Below are positions 18,559-30,075 of a stretch of DNA of 64,000 bases, in pieces. The notes beneath the pieces are model-generated. The model searched no databases and was not told the origin of the DNA. It saw only the letters and a program-made list of their open reading frames with translations. Location of the stretch: the NCBI GenBank assembly GCA_027563935.2, contig CM050449.1, positions 58,049,949 to 58,113,948 of the forward strand, given 5' to 3'. Position 1 is the first letter of the stretch. Each line of letters opens with the position of its first letter. Made by a program: the position numbers and the translations under genes. The DNA is from Costus lasius. Its lineage: Eukaryota > Streptophyta > Magnoliopsida > Zingiberales > Costaceae.

Positions 18559-20551
18559 TGTTGGGAAACCCCGGGGACATTTTACAATTTTTCAGAGTCA
18601 TGGACATACATATTTGCACAGCGGAAGAATGTCCCCGAAACAGGCCGGTCCCAAAAACCCAGTGAAGATCGCATGCAAGGGAGTCGACACGATGAGTTAA
18701 GAAATACCTTAGAGCAAAGAAGAGAGCGATGCCGATGTAGGCGTCCAAGTGTCCGCCCTCTGCAGTCTCACACACACGGATCTCTTGAGTTCTCTTCTTC
18801 CTCGCCCGGTGCTAGCCTCGGGAAGAAGATCCAAGCCTTGTGCTCCCTCTTCAGTACTTGCGCCACCTCCAAGGTAGAAGCGCCAATTGATGAAGAAGAG
18901 AGGAATAAGGAGAATGCCGCCAAGCCTTCAAGTCTCTTGCGCCAAAGGAGGAAGAAAGGATGAAGCTTGCGGCTAGGGTTTGATGGAAGAAGAAGATGCG
19001 CCACTTCTTGAAGTTGTCGCCCTTCAAACCTTTGGTTTCGCCCCTCCTCTTGTATTCACGCCTTCAAGAGTCGATCATCATTATGAGGGGGCGATTAGGA
19101 TCTGATTTATAGGGCAAGAGGCGGTTAGGGTATGGGCTAGGATCAAGACAAGTGTAGGGCTAGGATGAAGAGGTTTGAGATAAGGAAAGTCTCCAAGACA
19201 TTTCCTTAATTTTCATTCAACCTTTCCTCATTAAGCTCCACGCCTTCCTTGTGCGCCAAGGCCTTGCCTTGCGCCCCAAGCAATGCCTTAAAGGCATGCA
19301 TTCCATCAATGGAAGAGGGCTAGGCGCCAATTGCTTCCTTAATGAAGCAATTTTGCCACCCTAACCCCATTATGCCCCTTAGGCGCCAATGGGGTTGGGT
19401 CTCTCCCCATTATACCCTTTTAACCTCTCATCTCTTCATGAGAACTTGTTATTGGGTCTCATTGGATAATGAGCTAGCCCAAACTCCATTACATGGGTTG
19501 ATTAAGCACTTGGATCCAATCCAATGCAACCCTAATTCAAATGTGACCAACCATGGTCAAATACGGGTCAACCTGCCAAAAATGAAGTTTGGCTCCAATA
19601 ATATTCTTCCATCTCATCAGGCCCATTGGCGCTGATGAAATCTCCCAATAAGATCCGAGTTATCCAATAACTCGATCATAAGGCTTCCCGATCAATACGA
19701 GAACTCAAGTATCAAGGTGTGCGACCCTGTAGGTTCCTCTGACGCTGGCAGTGCTGACCAAAGGTCACCACAAGCAGTGAGTGGCACCTAGCAGTGCATC
19801 GCTGCTACCCAGGTCATTGGAATGGATATCGACATCGACATCCCCATCATCGCAACTAGGTACAGATGCATTACAGTCTCTTTGCCGAACTGATATCCGA
19901 TTGGACAAGTGTGTCACCACTTGTTTTCACCCAATCACATGGCTATGACTAAATCAGGTTCTTACCTGGGTATGGCCATACACTTTCAGTCATAGAACCA
20001 TAGAGGAGCTCCATGGATATCAAGCTTCCCAAAGGAAGGGGCAAATCCTATGTCTGTCCATTAACCTTCTCATATGGGTCGTGACACGCTCAATGACAAC
20101 CTTTATGACCTTCCAACTACGGCAAGGTGTTAGGTTGCATCAAAGCAAGTCTCTAACCATATAGAATGATCAATGACCTCAAGTCAAGGGATCAATGCAT
20201 CTCCTGTCACTTATGAGGATAACTCATGACACCAAGTCATAGCCTCATAGCGGTCTATCCAGTATATCCTCCCATAATATACCCATGTGTCTGCGTTAGC
20301 ACCCCATGCCTAACCAGCCCACATACCAGTTTTACAAGTACCATAGTTGTCCCATATCTACTAAGGTACATTGACTGGGGATGATTATTTGAGCACAGAT
20401 CCAATCTGTCTCCAGGGACATTATCATGTAAGTACACAATCGCAGGTGTAGACAGACAATGATAACGACAATGCCAGAATGATATATAAATATCAATGTC
20501 AAGTAGTACATAAGTTGACCAAAGCTAGGTCCTAGGGCATATACACCAACA
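18559..20551 (-). repeat. 3' LTR of element E
   Basis: 1993 bp. In element direction it starts TGTTGGTGTATATGCC and ends GGGGTTTCCCAACA. It contains the shared GTATGGCCATAC palindrome and, at 19767-19755, the hairpin TGACC-TTT-GGTCA at the place of the family 1 GNRA hairpin. A donor-like CTAAG|GTATTT lies at 18712-18702. Confidence 0.95.
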
Positions 20552-20562
20552 ATCTCCCACTT
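20552..20562 (-). promoter_or_regulatory. Polypurine tract of element E
   Basis: AAGTGGGAGAT in element direction, next to the 3' LTR and identical to family 1. Confidence 0.9.
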
Positions 20563-20572
20563 GCACTAAGAC

Positions 20573-23500
20573 CTAGAAGTTGAGCAATCTCAACCCCATA
20601 TCTCTAGCGTGACCATCATGCTTCTGCTGCGCCAAAGCCTTGGTCAATGGGTCTGCTAGATTGTTATCTGTGTCTACTCTGCTAATCTTGACATCACCTC
20701 TGTCTATGATCTCTCTGATCAGGTGAAATCTTCTGAGTATGTGTTTGGATCTTTGATGAGACCGTGGTTCCTTAGCTTGTGCAATTGCTCCATTGTTGTC
20801 ACAGTAGAGTTCAATGGGGTCCATTGCACTAGGTACCACTTGAAGATCACATAAGAACTTTCTTATCCAAACAGCTTCCTTGGCTGCCTCAGAAGCAGCT
20901 ACATACTCAGCTTCGGTTGTAGAATCTGCTATGGTAGATTGCTTGAAGCTCTTCCAGCATACAGCACCTCCATTTAACTTGAACACATAGCCGGCTTGCG
21001 ATCTAAAGTCGTCAGGGTCAGACTGGAACGAAGCATCAGTGTAGCCCTGTATACTGAGCTCTTCTTGTCCCCCATAGACCAAGAACAGATCCTTAGTTCT
21101 TCTCAGATATTTAAGGATGTTCTTTACAGCCACCCAGTGCTGCAGACCAGGATTGGATTGGTATCAGCTGGTTATGCTCACAGCATATGCCACATCTGGT
21201 CTAGTACACAACATTGCATACATGATCGATCCTACTGCCGAAGCATAAGGAATTCGACTCATGTCATCCCTCTCAGCCTGTGTTGTAGGACACTGGCTCT
21301 TTGAAAGAGTAAGGCCATGTCACACTGGAAGGTATCCTTTCTTGGATTGCTCCATGTAGAACCTCTCCAGTACCTTATCAATGTAAGTACTCTGACTAAG
21401 GGCTAAGAGTCTCTTGGATCTATCCCGGTAGATCCTCACGCCTAGAATATAGGCGGCCTCCCCTAAGTCTTTCATCTCGAAACACTTCCCCAACCATGTC
21501 TTCACAGCTTGAAGACTAGGGATGTCGTTTCCGATGAGCAGTATGTCATCGACATACAAGACCAGAAAAATTACCAGGCTCCCACTGAATTTTCTGTATA
21601 CACAGGCGTCATCTTCGCTTTTGATAAAGCCATAATCTCTCACGGCTTCATCAAATCGAAGATTCCAACTTCGAGATGCTTGCTTTAATCCATAAATGGA
21701 TCTCTTTAGCCTGCAGATTTTACTAGCCTCTGCAGGATGGATGAAACCATCAGGTTGTGACATATACACATCCTCAATCAGCTTCCCGTTAAGGAACGCT
21801 GTTTTCACATCCATCTGCCATATCTCATAGTTATGATATGCAGCTATTGCAAGTAGAATCCGAATGGATTTAATCATGGCAACTGGCGAGAAGGTTTCAT
21901 CATAGTCCACCCCGTGGACTTGTTTAAATCCTTTAGCTACCAATCTACCTTTATAGGTAACTATGTTGCCATCCATGTCTGTTTTCTTTTTGAAAACCCA
22001 TTTGCATCCAATGGGTGTTACCCCATCAGGCGGCTCAACCAAATCCCAGACTTGGTTAGCTGACATGGAATCCATCTCGGATCGCATGGCGTCAAGCCAT
22101 TTCTCGGAGTCCGGTCCACTGACCGCCTCATCGTAGGTCCTGGGTTCATCCTCAATGATGAAGATTCCATCGTGTTGGGTCGGCAGCGACCCATACCTCT
22201 CAGGTGCACGACGAATCCTCCCAGATCTACGTGGGACCTGTGTCTGAGCCTCTGGTTGTCCAACAACCGGTGCAGGTGGCTCAGATTCCATCTCTATATC
22301 TTGTGGTTGCACTTGGACCTCATCCAAGTCAAACTTCCTCCCACTAACTTCTTTCATGAGAAATTATTTCTCCAGAAAGACAGCTCCCCGAGCAACAAAA
22401 ACTTTGTTCTCGGCTGGGACATAGAAGTAGTATCCTCTAGTTTCCTTAGGATACCCCACAAACACACACTTATCAGATCTAGGTTCTAGCTTGCTAGAAT
22501 TCTGACGTTTGACATAAGCCTCACATCCCCAGATTCTGATAAAAGTGAGTTTAGGGCGTCTCCCAGTCCATACCTCGTATGGTATTTTGGAGACACTCTT
22601 AGATGGAACGTTATTCAGTATCAGAGAAGCTGTCTCTAGTGCATGCCCCCAGAATGAGGGAGGTAGAGTTGTATGACTCATCATAGATTGAACCATATCC
22701 AATAAAGTTCGATTTCTCCTCTCAGATACACCATTCCATTGAGGTATTCCAGGAGGAGTGAGTTGGGATACGATCCCACACTCCTTCAGATAGTCAAAGA
22801 ACTCACCGCTCAGGTATTCTCCACCTCGATCTGATCGAAGAGCTTTAATGGATCTTCCAAGCTGGTTCTCTACTTCATTCTTGAACTCCTTGAATTTCTC
22901 AAAGGATTCAGACTTATGTCTTATTAGGTAGACATAACCATACCTACTGAAGTCATCAGTGAAGGTAATGAAGTAGTTGTACCCTCCTCTGGCTTGTTTA
23001 TTGAAAGGCCCACACACATCAGTATGTATGAGATCCAATAAACCTCCTGTCCTCTCACCAATCTTGGTGAAGGGCACTTTTGTCATTTTCCCTAATAAAC
23101 AAGGTTCACAAGTATCAAATTCCTCCAAGGAACTTGAATCTAAAAATCCATTTGCATGGAGTTGTTGGATGCGATTCTTGTTTATATGGGCCAATCGACA
23201 GTGCCATAGGAAAGCACCAACTGAACCACTCAGTTTGGTCCTTTTATTACTTATGTTACAAATAGAACTTTCCATATCCAAGATATACAGACCATTGCAT
23301 AAAGTACCCTTCCCATAGAACATGTTTGCAAATGAAAAAGAACAGGAGTTCTTATTTATTTCAAATTTAAAGCCCTTCCTTGCTAAGCAAGGAATGGATA
23401 TAATGTTCTTGGTAAGAGAAGGTACATAGAAGCAATTATCTAGTTCTAAGTGAAGTCCAGAAGGCAAGGAGAGAGTCAAAACGCCTACAGCAACAGCAGC

Positions 23501-24178
23501 AACCTGTGCCCCGTTTCCAACTCGTAGGTCTATCTCTCCAGGCTTCACCGTTCTACTTTTCTTGAGCCCCTGCATATTTGTACAAATATGAGCTCCACAT
23601 GCGGTATCCAATACCCATGACATAGAAGTAGAAAGATTGACTTCTGTAACATAAATACCTGAGCTAGAAGATGAAGCCTTGCCTCTCTTCTTCTCATTCT
23701 GAAGTCGTACCATATCCTTTATCATGTGAGGTGGTCCTCCACATGAGTAGCACTTATTATCCCTGACTCTTTCCATCTTTATTTTCAGTGTTTTAGTTAA
23801 GCCTTTGGGCTCAACACACTGAATGTCTACTTTAGGAGGGTTGAGCTCAACCAATGTATCAAAGAGCTGCCTTAGATTAGAAATGATTTCAGAGGCACTC
23901 TTAGATTCATATTGCCCTCTAACCTCGGGCGACATGTTGGTTAGCATCAATTGTGCAACCTCCAAAGTATCAACTTGATGCTTATCATAAGCATCCTTCT
24001 CAGCCGCTGAGGCCGAGCATGGAAGTGGCTCAGGAATTGGTTTCTCAAGGATATATAGTTTCCTCTCGAGCTTGAGCACAATTCTCAAGTTCATATACCA
24101 ATCCTTTAAGTTGGATCCAACCAACTTATCCCTTTCCAGGGTAGATCGCAGTGACCATCTGCCATTGTTCACAGCCAT
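20573..24178 (-). pseudogene. Gag-Pol of element E (family 2, 1201 aa, three nonsense codons)
   Basis: The frame starts at ATG 24178 in the favourable context AACAATGGC. Gag (residues 1-110) resembles family 1, but about 105 residues are missing between it and the zinc knuckle. The knuckle keeps C143, C146 and H151, while the fourth ligand position, 156, is Met. Then come the protease (VLDTAC), integrase (HHCC; TDVCGPF, RSDRGGEY, SERRNRT), RT (LVLYVDDILL) and RNase H (YTDASF, TTEAEYV, YCDNNGA). Stops: TAA 22366-22364 (Glu in H), TGA 21322-21320 (Arg in family 1) and TGA 21166-21164 (Arg elsewhere). The total length is a multiple of three, so there is no net frameshift. The Gag deletion is shared with H and is therefore inherited. 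Confidence 0.93.
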
Positions 24179-24589
24179 TGTTCTACAACACCCAAGAAAC
24201 AGCAGATTAGTACTACTTTGAATCATTTAAACTGGACTTGTTTTAAATGATTATGGCTCCCACTATTTTGATTCTAATTGACAACCCACAAAGTCAATCG
24301 GGAAGTTTAAGACTTCCTAGTGAGATGGGATCCTTATTTCGCATGAGGCTTCGCGTCCCACGAGGGTGGGATGAGATGCACAAAGTGACCCATGCTTCAC
24401 AAGGTGGGCGCGCCGGCCGGTTGCTCCAAGCAACTCCCTTTATTGAAACAGTCTAGGCGTTTCATGTCCAGCGAATGCTGGATACAACATGAAACCCTAA
24501 CCTTTCAACGATGCCTCTAGAATTTCACCATGTGCCCGGCACATGTGAACTTCTAGTCAAGTCCATTCCTAACCGTTATGCCCAGGGCC
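24179..24589 (-). other. Gag-proximal leader of element E
   Basis: Directly before the ATG is an acceptor, GTTGTAG|AACA (AG at 24184-24183), with a TACTAAT branch point at 24212-24206. Further up are hairpins ATTGAC/GTCAAT, GGAAGT/ACTTCC (24301-24317) and CCCAC-GAGG-GTGGG (24357-24370). The first two are also in H. The stretch ends at the insertion of F and has no long ORF. Confidence 0.75.
24585..24589. repeat. Target-site duplication of element F, left copy (GGGCC)
   Basis: Matches GGGCC at 42851-42855. Confidence 0.95.
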
Positions 24590-26295
24590 TGAAAGTACCC
24601 CTTAACCTAAGGGGGGTCCCCTTCTAGGGGGAGCAAAAACCCTAGACATATGGCGCATAAAACTTTTGCAGCGGAATTAAGGGTTTGAAAGAATCTATTG
24701 CATGATATATGATCAACTTAAGTAAACTTGAATTCATACCATAGCCATATGCGTTGGATGAAAACTTGGAAGGAAAGGCGCAAGCGAGCCTTCTCCTAAG
24801 GTGACGCACACAATTGGTGTCGCCTACTTTCCTTGGTGCTCCTTGTGCTAGCAAGGTTCCAAGAAGCCTTTGTCGAATGGAAGGGAGAAGAGATCGCCTT
24901 GCTTGAGTGAGTTTTTCTCTCTTGTCGTCCTCTTCTTCTCTAGCCGAGATGTTGTTTCGTCTAAGCCAAGCGTTGGCGACGAACAAAGAGAAGGGGGGGG
25001 CGTGAAGTGTGGCAATCGTGAGTCATGGCCACGATTAGTAGAAGTGCTATCCAAAAATAGCATCCACTTCTCAACGTGCGCTCTTGGGTTTACCCAATCG
25101 CAAATGCCACATCACTTGAACCATGCGCTCAACCAATGAGCCAGTTCACATCGGTTTGGTCCAAGACCAATTAACCCAAGCAATATGGTCTAGATCTTAC
25201 TTAAACCCTAAGGCTTCAGATCTAACCGTCAATCTCTTCGATGCTCTTGATCTGACCGATCTGGCATCTATTCTCCCGATCGAAGCTTACCGATCTCAAG
25301 CCCTAATCAATCAAACATGATCAGACCAGATCTCACTCACAATCAGAGATTAAATCCCTTTAAACTGAACCTGAACAATTCAGTCCACACGATCTGACTT
25401 AAGTAAGCCATATCATCAAATTGTGCGACCCTGAGGGTTTCCTTTAAATGTCGGTAACGATAATTCACATTATCACGATCAGTGAGGGGTATCTAGCAAC
25501 ACATCACTGTCTCCCGATATAAAGGAAAGAGTCTTCCAAGACTACACCCAAACCACAGCACAAGTGTGAATCATTTCACAAAGCATACATATTTCCTTTG
25601 CCACTGGATGTTCTTATTGGACAAGCCTGTCAAGCTCGTAACTCCAATATGATGAGCATGATCAGAACAGATGAACATAGTCACCTGGGTATGGCCATAC
25701 ACTTTTCTCAATCATCTCATCCAGGGGGCCCCTTTAGAACATCAGACTCCTTCAACAAGGAGACGGCAATCCTATGTCTATCACTAGTGCTCTAACCTGA
25801 CTCAAGCTCACCATCCAAGATAGTCTATAATCATTATGTTTCAAATGATATTGAACCATCTCAAAACAATGACAATCATCATTTAGAAAACACAAGTGAT
25901 CTCAAGTCAGAGGAAATGTGCCACTTGTCTTAATCAAGGAACATTCACATTGTGACAAACAATTGAACATCCTAGTAGGGTCTGTCCAGTACATCCAATG
26001 TACCCATGAGTCTACATCTTATTCCATGCTCGAAGCATCCTATAAGATTAGAACACATATTAGTCTTAACAATATCAAGGCTGTCTCATGTTCACCAAGA
26101 TATATCGACTAAGGACATAATAGCATGTCAGCCGAGCTGAACAGCTTTGAGACATTATTCAGAAGAACATATATTGCAGCAGACAATGTAGCTAACTGAA
26201 TAACAACCATGCCTTTATAAACATAACAGTTTATTACATGATACAGATACATTCCCACAGGCCTCAAACATTAGCCTTAAGGGCATACCCCAACA
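24590..26295 (-). repeat. 3' LTR of element F
   Basis: 1706 bp. It is nearly identical to 41140-42850; the differences seen are C/A near 24925 and 8 versus 13 G in the run near 24993. GNRA hairpin at 25474-25459 with the paired change GATAAT/ATTATC. Confidence 0.96.
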
Positions 26296-26306
26296 ATCTC
26301 CCACTT
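26296..26306 (-). promoter_or_regulatory. Polypurine tract of element F
   Basis: AAGTGGGAGAT in element direction. Confidence 0.9.
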
Positions 26307-26315
26307 GCACTTAAT

Positions 26316-26532
26316 CTAATGGTTGAGAAATCTCAAACCCATATTATTACAGTGCTTCTCATGCTTCTGCTGCACCAGAGGCTTGGTAAGCGGGTCTGCC
26401 AGATTGTCATCTGTATGAACCTTGCATACTTTGATCTCGCCACGATCTATGATCTCCCTGATCAAATGAAACCGTCTCTGTATGTGCTTGGACTTCTGGT
26501 GCGACCGTGGTTCCTTTGCTTGTGCGATTGCT
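26316..26532 (-). pseudogene. Gag-Pol of element F, last 71 codons (end of RNase H)
   Basis: The frame continues from 35683 after removal of element G and one CCAGT copy. It encodes AIAQAKEPRSHQKSK and the conserved tail ending LRFLNH, with the stop at 26318-26316. The Ala of the usual LAQQKHEKH motif is Val here. No other damage is seen; the break is due only to G. Confidence 0.9.
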
Positions 26533-26537
26533 CCAGT
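26533..26537. repeat. Target-site duplication of element G, left copy (CCAGT)
   Basis: Matches CCAGT at 35683-35687. Confidence 0.96.
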
Positions 26538-28242
26538 TGTTGGGGTATGCCCTTAAGGCTAATGTTTGAGGCCTGTGGGAATGTATCTGTATCATGTAAT
26601 AACCTCTTAAGTTTATAAAGGCATGGTTGTTATTCAGTTAGCTACATTGTCTGCTGCAATATATGTTCTTCTGAATAATGTCTCAAAGCTGTTCAGCTGG
26701 GCTGACAAGCTATTATGTCCTTAGTCGATATATCTTGGTGAACATGAGACAGCCTTGATATGGTTAAGACTAATATGTGTTCTAATCTTATAGGATGCTT
26801 CGAGCATGGAATATGATTATAGACTCATGGGTACATTGGATGTACTGGACAGACCCTACGAGGATGTTCAATTGTTTGTCACAATGTGAATATTCCTTGA
26901 TTATGACAAGTGGCACATTTCCTCTGACTTGAGATCACTTGTGTTTCTAAATGATGATTGTCATTGTTTTGAGGTAGTTCAATATCATTTGAAACATAAT
27001 GATTATAGACTATCTTGGATGATGAGCTTGAGTCAGGTTAGAGCACTAGTGATAGACATAGGATTGCCGTCTCCTTGTTTAAGGAGTGTGATGTTCTAAA
27101 GGGGCCCCCTGGATGAGATGATTGAGAGAGTGTATGGCCATACCCAGGTGACAGTGTTCATCTGTTCTAATCATGCTCATCATATTGGAATTACAAGCTT
27201 GACAGGCTTGTCCAATAAGAACATCCAGTGGCAAAGGAAATATGCATGCCTTGTGATTTGATTCACACTTGTGCTGTGGTTTGGGTGTAGTCTTGGAAGA
27301 CTCATTTCTTTATATCGGGAGATAGTGATGTGTTGCTAGATACCCCTCACTGATCGTGATAACGCGAGTTATCGTTACCGACATTTAAAGGAAACCCTTA
27401 GGGTCGCACAATTTGATGATATGGCTTACTTAAGTCAGATCGTGTGGACTGAATTGTTTGGGTTCAGTTTAAAGGGATTTAATCTCTGATTGTGAGTGAG
27501 ATCTGGTCTGATCATGTTTGATTGATTAGGGCTTGAGATCGGTAAGCTTCGATCGAGAGAATGCATGCCAGATCGGTCAGATCAGGGGCATCGTTGAGAT
27601 CGACGGTTAGATCGTGAACCTTAGGGTTTATTTAAGATCTAGACTAGATCATTGGCTTGATTGGTTCTTAAACCGAACCAAAGTGAACCGGCTCACTAAA
27701 TGAGCGCTTGGTTCATAGGGAGAGGAGTAGGCGACAAGTTCACTTGGCGTGAACGTTGTGGTGAGGAGTGGTTACTATTTTTAGTAACCATGATCTCCAT
27801 TTGGAGAGTGCGCTCATCAAAATAGAATATACTCTATTTTCGCTCACTCATATTTCTCTCGCCCATATTCCTCTCGTCTCTCTCGTGAGTGTGGCGACGC
27901 TTTGAAGGTTGAGGAGGATTCGGCCAAGAAGAAAGAGATCTCATTTTCCCTTCACTCGACAAGGACCTCTTGGAACCTTGCTAGCACAAGGAGCACCAAG
28001 AGAGATAGCGACATCATCTTGTGTGTGACGACAAGGAGAAGATCTACTTTGATCTTTGCTTCCAAGGAAACATCTTCTCCATGGCGATGGTATGATTGTT
28101 TTCTTATTATCAAGTTGATCTTTTAGCATGCATATCGATCCTATAACCCTAGTTCCGCAAGAAGAAAATTTTATGCGCCATATGCTTTAGGGTTATGCTC
28201 CCCCTAGAAGGGGAACCCCCCTAATCTAAGGGGCACTTTCAA
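26538..28242 (+). repeat. 5' LTR of element G
   Basis: TGTTGGGGTATGCC to GGGGCACTTTCA. GNRA hairpin with GCGA loop at 27358-27373. Near the 3' end, CTCC-ATGGCGATG|GTATGA (28077-28095) is preceded by 288 bases without ATG (27793-28080) that include a pyrimidine-rich stretch (27841-27890). Confidence 0.97.
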
Positions 28243-30054
28243 TTGGTATCAGAGCATGGTTGAATGCATGTTCATTATGATTGCTTTGGCCTTGTGATTC
28301 CATATGCTTAGATCTTTATAACATGCGAAAGTTGTATGATAGGTTTTATCATCTTGCGAAACTTCATGTATGATATATGTTTCCATCTATTGGCGCATGT
28401 ATGTTGTAAGTTGGCGCATCTTGTTTTTGTTTTACAAAACTTGAATACTTGCGCGACTCATCATAGATCTAAGGCTTTACTATAAACCCTTAGACGGGTT
28501 ATTAGGGTTGAAGTCAACCCCTAGGTTAGATCCAGAATGTCTGATCAGATCATCTGACAGCCTGAATGGGTCGACCAGATAGCACCTTGGCGCAAGCCTA
28601 TGGTGGCTATAGGTCGACTGCAGACAGGTGTGTAGCGATGTCTGATTGAGACGATTAATGAACGCACCTGAGTTAGGCCCGGGGTCACGCCCGCTTGCCA
28701 GACCTCAGTGTGGTCGTTCAGCCCTGACGCATGCATGGTTGACCTTATGGTCGACTCAAGTCAGTTAGGACTTGGTGCATGTAAGGGCAGTGGATCTGAC
28801 TAGGTTGGATGAGTGGATCCCTAGTGATGGACCGTTGTAAGGTTGTAGGGCAAATAAGGAAAAATTAAAATTGATCCCATGGGGTTTTCGAAAATTTTAT
28901 TTTTTTTATGATGGATCACATGGTTGTTGATTGATGCATATGTTTGTCTATTTAGTCTTATGTGGGCTGCCCATATTAATTGTGTGCTGTGCTGGGGCCT
29001 GCGTGCCTATATTAATTGTTGTAAATTAATTATTGTGATCTGCGCATCACTGTGTTTTAATTTATAATTGTAAGTGACCTACGTGTCACTCTTGTCTAGA
29101 TAGTTAAATTTGTAATTTAATTTGACAAGAGCACAGAGCACACTTGGCAGAGGCGCATGCAGCAAGTGGCTGGACCAGGTGGGAGGTCTAGGGTTCGACC
29201 CTAGGACCTGGCGCATTTTCCTGGTGGGCGCACCTGTGCTGCAGATGGCGCTTGGGCCCTGGTTTGGGCCAGATGAGCAGCAAAAGACCCATGAAGAGCA
29301 AATGAAGACTTAAGTTAGGTTAAGGTCTTCTAGGGCTATGGGCTTTTACCACATAAGATACATGCTTTCTTTTATTGTATAATATTAGAATTGCATGATT
29401 AAATTATCTTCTGCTATCACCATAGGAATTGCATGATAGGCAAGAAGATAAAAGACCGTGAAAATCCAACGCTTAATATCAAGCTCGTAAGCCTTCTGAC
29501 GCGAAACCTCACTGTTCTGATTATCGTTGGAGCCGTGTTGTACCCACTCAGTGGGCACGTCCATCTATCTTCAGAGGGTGTGGGATTACACCTGTGTGTT
29601 ACAGAGTAGGGATTTATCCCTTCTCGTTGCTCAGCATAGCACATGGTGGTCCAGGGAGTAGGTCGGGTCAGCTTGACCGTGTTGGCTACATATGTGGAGC
29701 ATATGGTAGCACATGGAGGCAGCCATCTGTGGGATCAGAGACTGTGTTGTACCAACTCAGTTGGCACAGTCTGCTGGATTGCCCAGATGAAGGGGAATCG
29801 CACGGGTTGGCGATCGGCAGGGAATGCCTACCAGAAACTAGTGCTTGTACTCTCTGTGCATCTTATCTCGCCTGAGCGGGACGCGGAGACCAAGTATGAA
29901 ATCTGGATCCCATCTCACTAAAAGAGTTCTACTCTTTCGGGCTGTTTTGCTGGATTTTTCACGCCTGATAAAATAGTGAGAAAAAGAATCTTTCTTAAGT
30001 CCTGATTGATTCTTATACATTGATACTGACCTTGCTGTTCTTGCATTGTTGTAG
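28090..30054 (+). other. Candidate 1965-nt leader intron of element G
   Basis: The donor G|GTATGA at 28090 follows ATGGCGATG (28081-28089). The branch point is TACTGAC at 30024-30030 and the acceptor TTGTTGTAG ends at 30054. The joined exons read ATG GCG ATG then seven sense codons into the gag ATG at 30076, with no stop. ATG 28081 would be the first ATG of any mRNA starting after 27792. Confidence 0.58.
28245..28256 (+). promoter_or_regulatory. Primer binding site of element G
   Basis: TGGTATCAGAGC, two bases after the 5' LTR; complementary to the initiator Met tRNA 3' end. Confidence 0.95.
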
Positions 30055-30075
30055 ATACCTGCAGCAACGAACACC
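28257..30075 (+). other. Untranslated leader of element G
   Basis: There is no long ORF. Hairpin 1 is at 29534-29559 and hairpin 2 at 29739-29772, with the same bulge TTGTA and loop TCA as in B. The small hairpin AAAGAGT-TCT-ACTCTTT lies near 29921-29937. The 28-bp tandem units of B are not present in that form. Confidence 0.8.

Noticed and set aside
18673..18963. 96-aa and 78-aa ORFs in the family 2 LTRs (also 44185 and 44280)
   Set aside because: Both copies are the same LTR duplicated at insertion, so their similarity is not evidence of selection; no domain seen.
28245..28256. Fragment of a tRNA gene
   Set aside because: It is complementary to the tRNA 3' end, lies directly after an LTR and has no cloverleaf around it, so it is a primer binding site.
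29122..29313. 63-aa ORF in the leader of G (and opposite F at 40111)
   Set aside because: In B, C and D leaders the homologous sequence is broken by stops or indels, so it is probably chance; the leader also lies inside the predicted intron.
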